NCBI RefSeq assembly: GCF_022811525.1
Contig: NZ_CP063982.1
Location: 1,736,001-1,800,000, forward strand
DNA from: Orrella daihaiensis
Lineage (GTDB): Bacteria; Pseudomonadota; Gammaproteobacteria; Burkholderiales; Burkholderiaceae_B
Direction of reading: 5' to 3'
Length of the DNA stretch: 64,000 bases
The first letter of the stretch is position 1; each line of letters opens with the position of its first letter. Positions 63,338-64,000 of this stretch are shown piece by piece. A program made the position numbers and the translations under genes. The notes under the pieces were generated by a model that was given only the letters and a program-made list of their open reading frames with translations, ran no database searches and had not been told where the DNA came from.

Positions 63338-63382
63338 TGGCTCCCCAACGTGGGCTCGAACCGGGGACCTACGGATTAACAG
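63338..63382 (-). pseudogene. 3' fragment of tRNA-Asn(GTT), probable attachment-site scar
   Basis: On the minus strand the 45 bases run from CTGTTAATCCG (anticodon loop with GTT) through GGTTCGAGCC (T loop) to GGGGAGCCA (acceptor end with CCA). E. coli tRNA-Asn also has 45 bases from the same point to the CCA. The 5' half of the tRNA (acceptor strand, D arm) does not follow; the sequence beyond 63383 is unrelated. The T stem has two mismatches, so it is not a functional tRNA. A tRNA 3' remnant of this kind is what tyrosine-recombinase integration leaves at the far end of an island. Confidence 0.82.
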
Positions 63383-63494
63383 CGTAGGATAAATGTAGAA
63401 AGTTTTTGTATTTCATTAGGTTATGTATGAAAGATCTGGTCGTGTAAAAAACCGTGCAATGACAGATACCGAATCCTCTGTACATCGAATTCGC

Positions 63495-63522
63495 TTGAAA
63501 TTTCATTTATCGGGTGTACAAT
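63495..63522 (+). promoter_or_regulatory. brnT promoter with overlapping palindrome
   Basis: TTGAAA (63495-63500), a 16-base spacer and TACAAT (63517-63522) form a good sigma-70 promoter. The predicted start site is about 7 bases on, at or next to the brnT ATG (63530), implying a leaderless mRNA. The palindrome TGAAATTTCA (63496-63505) overlaps the -35 and could be the BrnT-BrnA operator. Confidence 0.6.
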
Positions 63523-63529
63523 AATTTCA

Positions 63530-63808
63530 ATGCGGATTGAGTATGACCCTGAAAAGCGCAACACTACCTTGAAGGAGCGTGGTTTGGATTTCGCACGAGC
63601 CACTGAGGTATTTCAGGGAGTACATTTCACTGCTCAAGATATCAGATTCCAATACCAAGAAGATCGATTCATAACCGCAGGATGGTTGGATGCTCGATTG
63701 GTGGTTTTGGTATGGACACCTCGCGGCGAGGCCCGTCGCATCATCAGCATGAGGAAAGGAAATGACCGCGAAAAAGCGCTCTACGCCCGCCACTTGGAAA
63801 GATCCTGA
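63530..63808 (+). CDS. brnT: BrnT-family RNase toxin
   Basis: 92-residue toxin of the BrnT family (RelE-like ribonuclease fold). IEYDPEKRNTTLKERGLDFARATEVF is the usual opening, and TPRGEARRIISMRKGNDREK is the family C-terminal block with the arginine-rich stretch. It cleaves RNA when freed from BrnA. No Shine-Dalgarno is visible before ATG 63530. It overlaps brnA by 47 bases. It lies on the presumed island side of the tRNA-Asn scar. Confidence 0.9.
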   Translation: MRIEYDPEKRNTTLKERGLDFARATEVFQGVHFTAQDIRFQYQEDRFITAGWLDARLVVLVWTPRGEARRIISMRKGNDREKALYARHLERS

Positions 63809-64000
63809 CGACGCACCAGAACTAACAGAAGACTTTTTCAAGAATGCCGACTTATACGAAGGCACCAAACTTAAAAGTAAAACGCGAGGCAGACCGAAGT
63901 CTGCTTCGCCCAAAGAGCCGGTAAAACTGCGATTGGACGCTGATGTGCTTGCTGCCCTGCGTGCCAGTGGCGAAGGCTGGCAGACACGAATCAATGATGC
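63762..64000 (+). CDS. brnA: BrnA antitoxin (truncated by the window edge)
   Basis: 79 complete codons are visible (63762 to the last base), starting MTAKKRSTPATWKDPDDAPE and continuing ELTEDFFKNADLYEG, then RGRPKSASPKEPVKLRLD, VLAALRASG and GWQTRIND. These are the standard blocks of the BrnA ribbon-helix-helix/antitoxin family. GAGGAAAGGA lies directly upstream of the ATG, a strong ribosome site, unlike brnT. BrnA neutralises BrnT and represses the operon together with it. The C-terminus runs beyond 64000. Confidence 0.92.
   Translation, partial: MTAKKRSTPATWKDPDDAPELTEDFFKNADLYEGTKLKSKTRGRPKSASPKEPVKLRLDADVLAALRASGEGWQTRIND

Larger units (their letters stand above)
63156..63529. other. Intergenic stretch with terminator, tRNA fragment and brnT promoter
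   Basis: The 374 bases between the M20 gene and brnT hold three separately listed elements: a bidirectional terminator, a 45-base tRNA-Asn 3' piece and an AT-rich promoter region. In 63156-63305 I see only a minor GTAGC/GCTAC dyad (63200-63212) and two TGCTAGC copies, with no gene. Confidence 0.6.

Noticed and set aside
63338..63413. A complete functional tRNA-Asn on the minus strand
   Set aside because: Only the 3' 45 bases match; beyond 63383 the D arm and 5' acceptor strand are absent, and the T stem has two mismatches.
1..64000. CRISPR arrays, rRNA genes and insertion sequences
   Set aside because: Looked for regularly spaced repeats, rRNA-like blocks and transposase motifs on reading through; none was found.

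Overview
The window looks like part of the chromosome of a betaproteobacterium, most likely Burkholderiales and perhaps Alcaligenaceae. The grounds are the gene content (three classical TRAP systems, a TAXI TRAP system, several CaiB/BaiF CoA-transferases, a ureDABCEFG order, two Dpp/Opp-type ABC operons), the roughly 50 percent GC seen by eye, and protein style. This is inference; no search was run. Almost all of the window is catabolic and transport functions.

Layout. 1-4700: a small membrane protein, then a ferrous-iron operon feoA-feoA-feoB-feoC behind a strong Fur box, and an outer-membrane beta-barrel protein. 4815-10174 (minus): urease operon ureD-A-(small membrane ORF)-B-C-E-F-G. 10420-18728: Asp/Glu/hydantoin racemase, a five-gene Dpp-like ABC importer and an M20 N-carbamoyl-amino-acid hydrolase. 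This looks like ureide or hydantoin use that could feed urea and carbamoyl nitrogen to the urease next door. 18784-19962: CBS-domain membrane protein. 20101-25092: TRAP transporter, PLP D-cysteine desulfhydrase/L-cysteate sulfo-lyase-like enzyme and a divergent LysR regulator. 25213-28698: mixed housekeeping-like genes (MobA-like nucleotidyltransferase, double cupin, thioesterase, MscS channel, UPF0178 protein).

28752-52741: large CoA-dependent acid catabolism region. It holds a TAXI/fused TRAP transporter, LysR, AidB-like acyl-CoA dehydrogenase, three CaiB CoA-transferases, two enoyl-CoA hydratases, aldehyde dehydrogenase, iron alcohol dehydrogenase, an AMP-dependent acyl-CoA ligase, a second DctPQM, and a compact GntR-flanked set: PrpD-family protein, acyl-CoA dehydrogenase, HMG-CoA lyase, AUH-like hydratase and CoA-transferase. 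The last set can be assembled on paper into a route for a branched C6 dicarboxylate (3-methylglutarate, 3-methylglutaconate or 3-hydroxy-3-methylglutarate) ending at HMG-CoA lyase.

52868-63155: an Opp-like ABC operon with an M14 deacylase and an M20 amidohydrolase, then a divergent orotate phosphoribosyltransferase/M20 carbamoylase pair. 63306-64000: a terminator, a 45-nt 3' fragment of tRNA-Asn that looks like an attachment-site scar, then a BrnT/BrnA toxin-antitoxin pair. By the geometry of tRNA integration, a mobile island probably starts at about 63383 and runs off the right edge.

Recurring non-coding structure: four of the five transporter operons carry a long, nearly perfect stem-loop between the binding-protein gene and the next permease gene. 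No CRISPR, complete tRNA, rRNA or IS element was seen.
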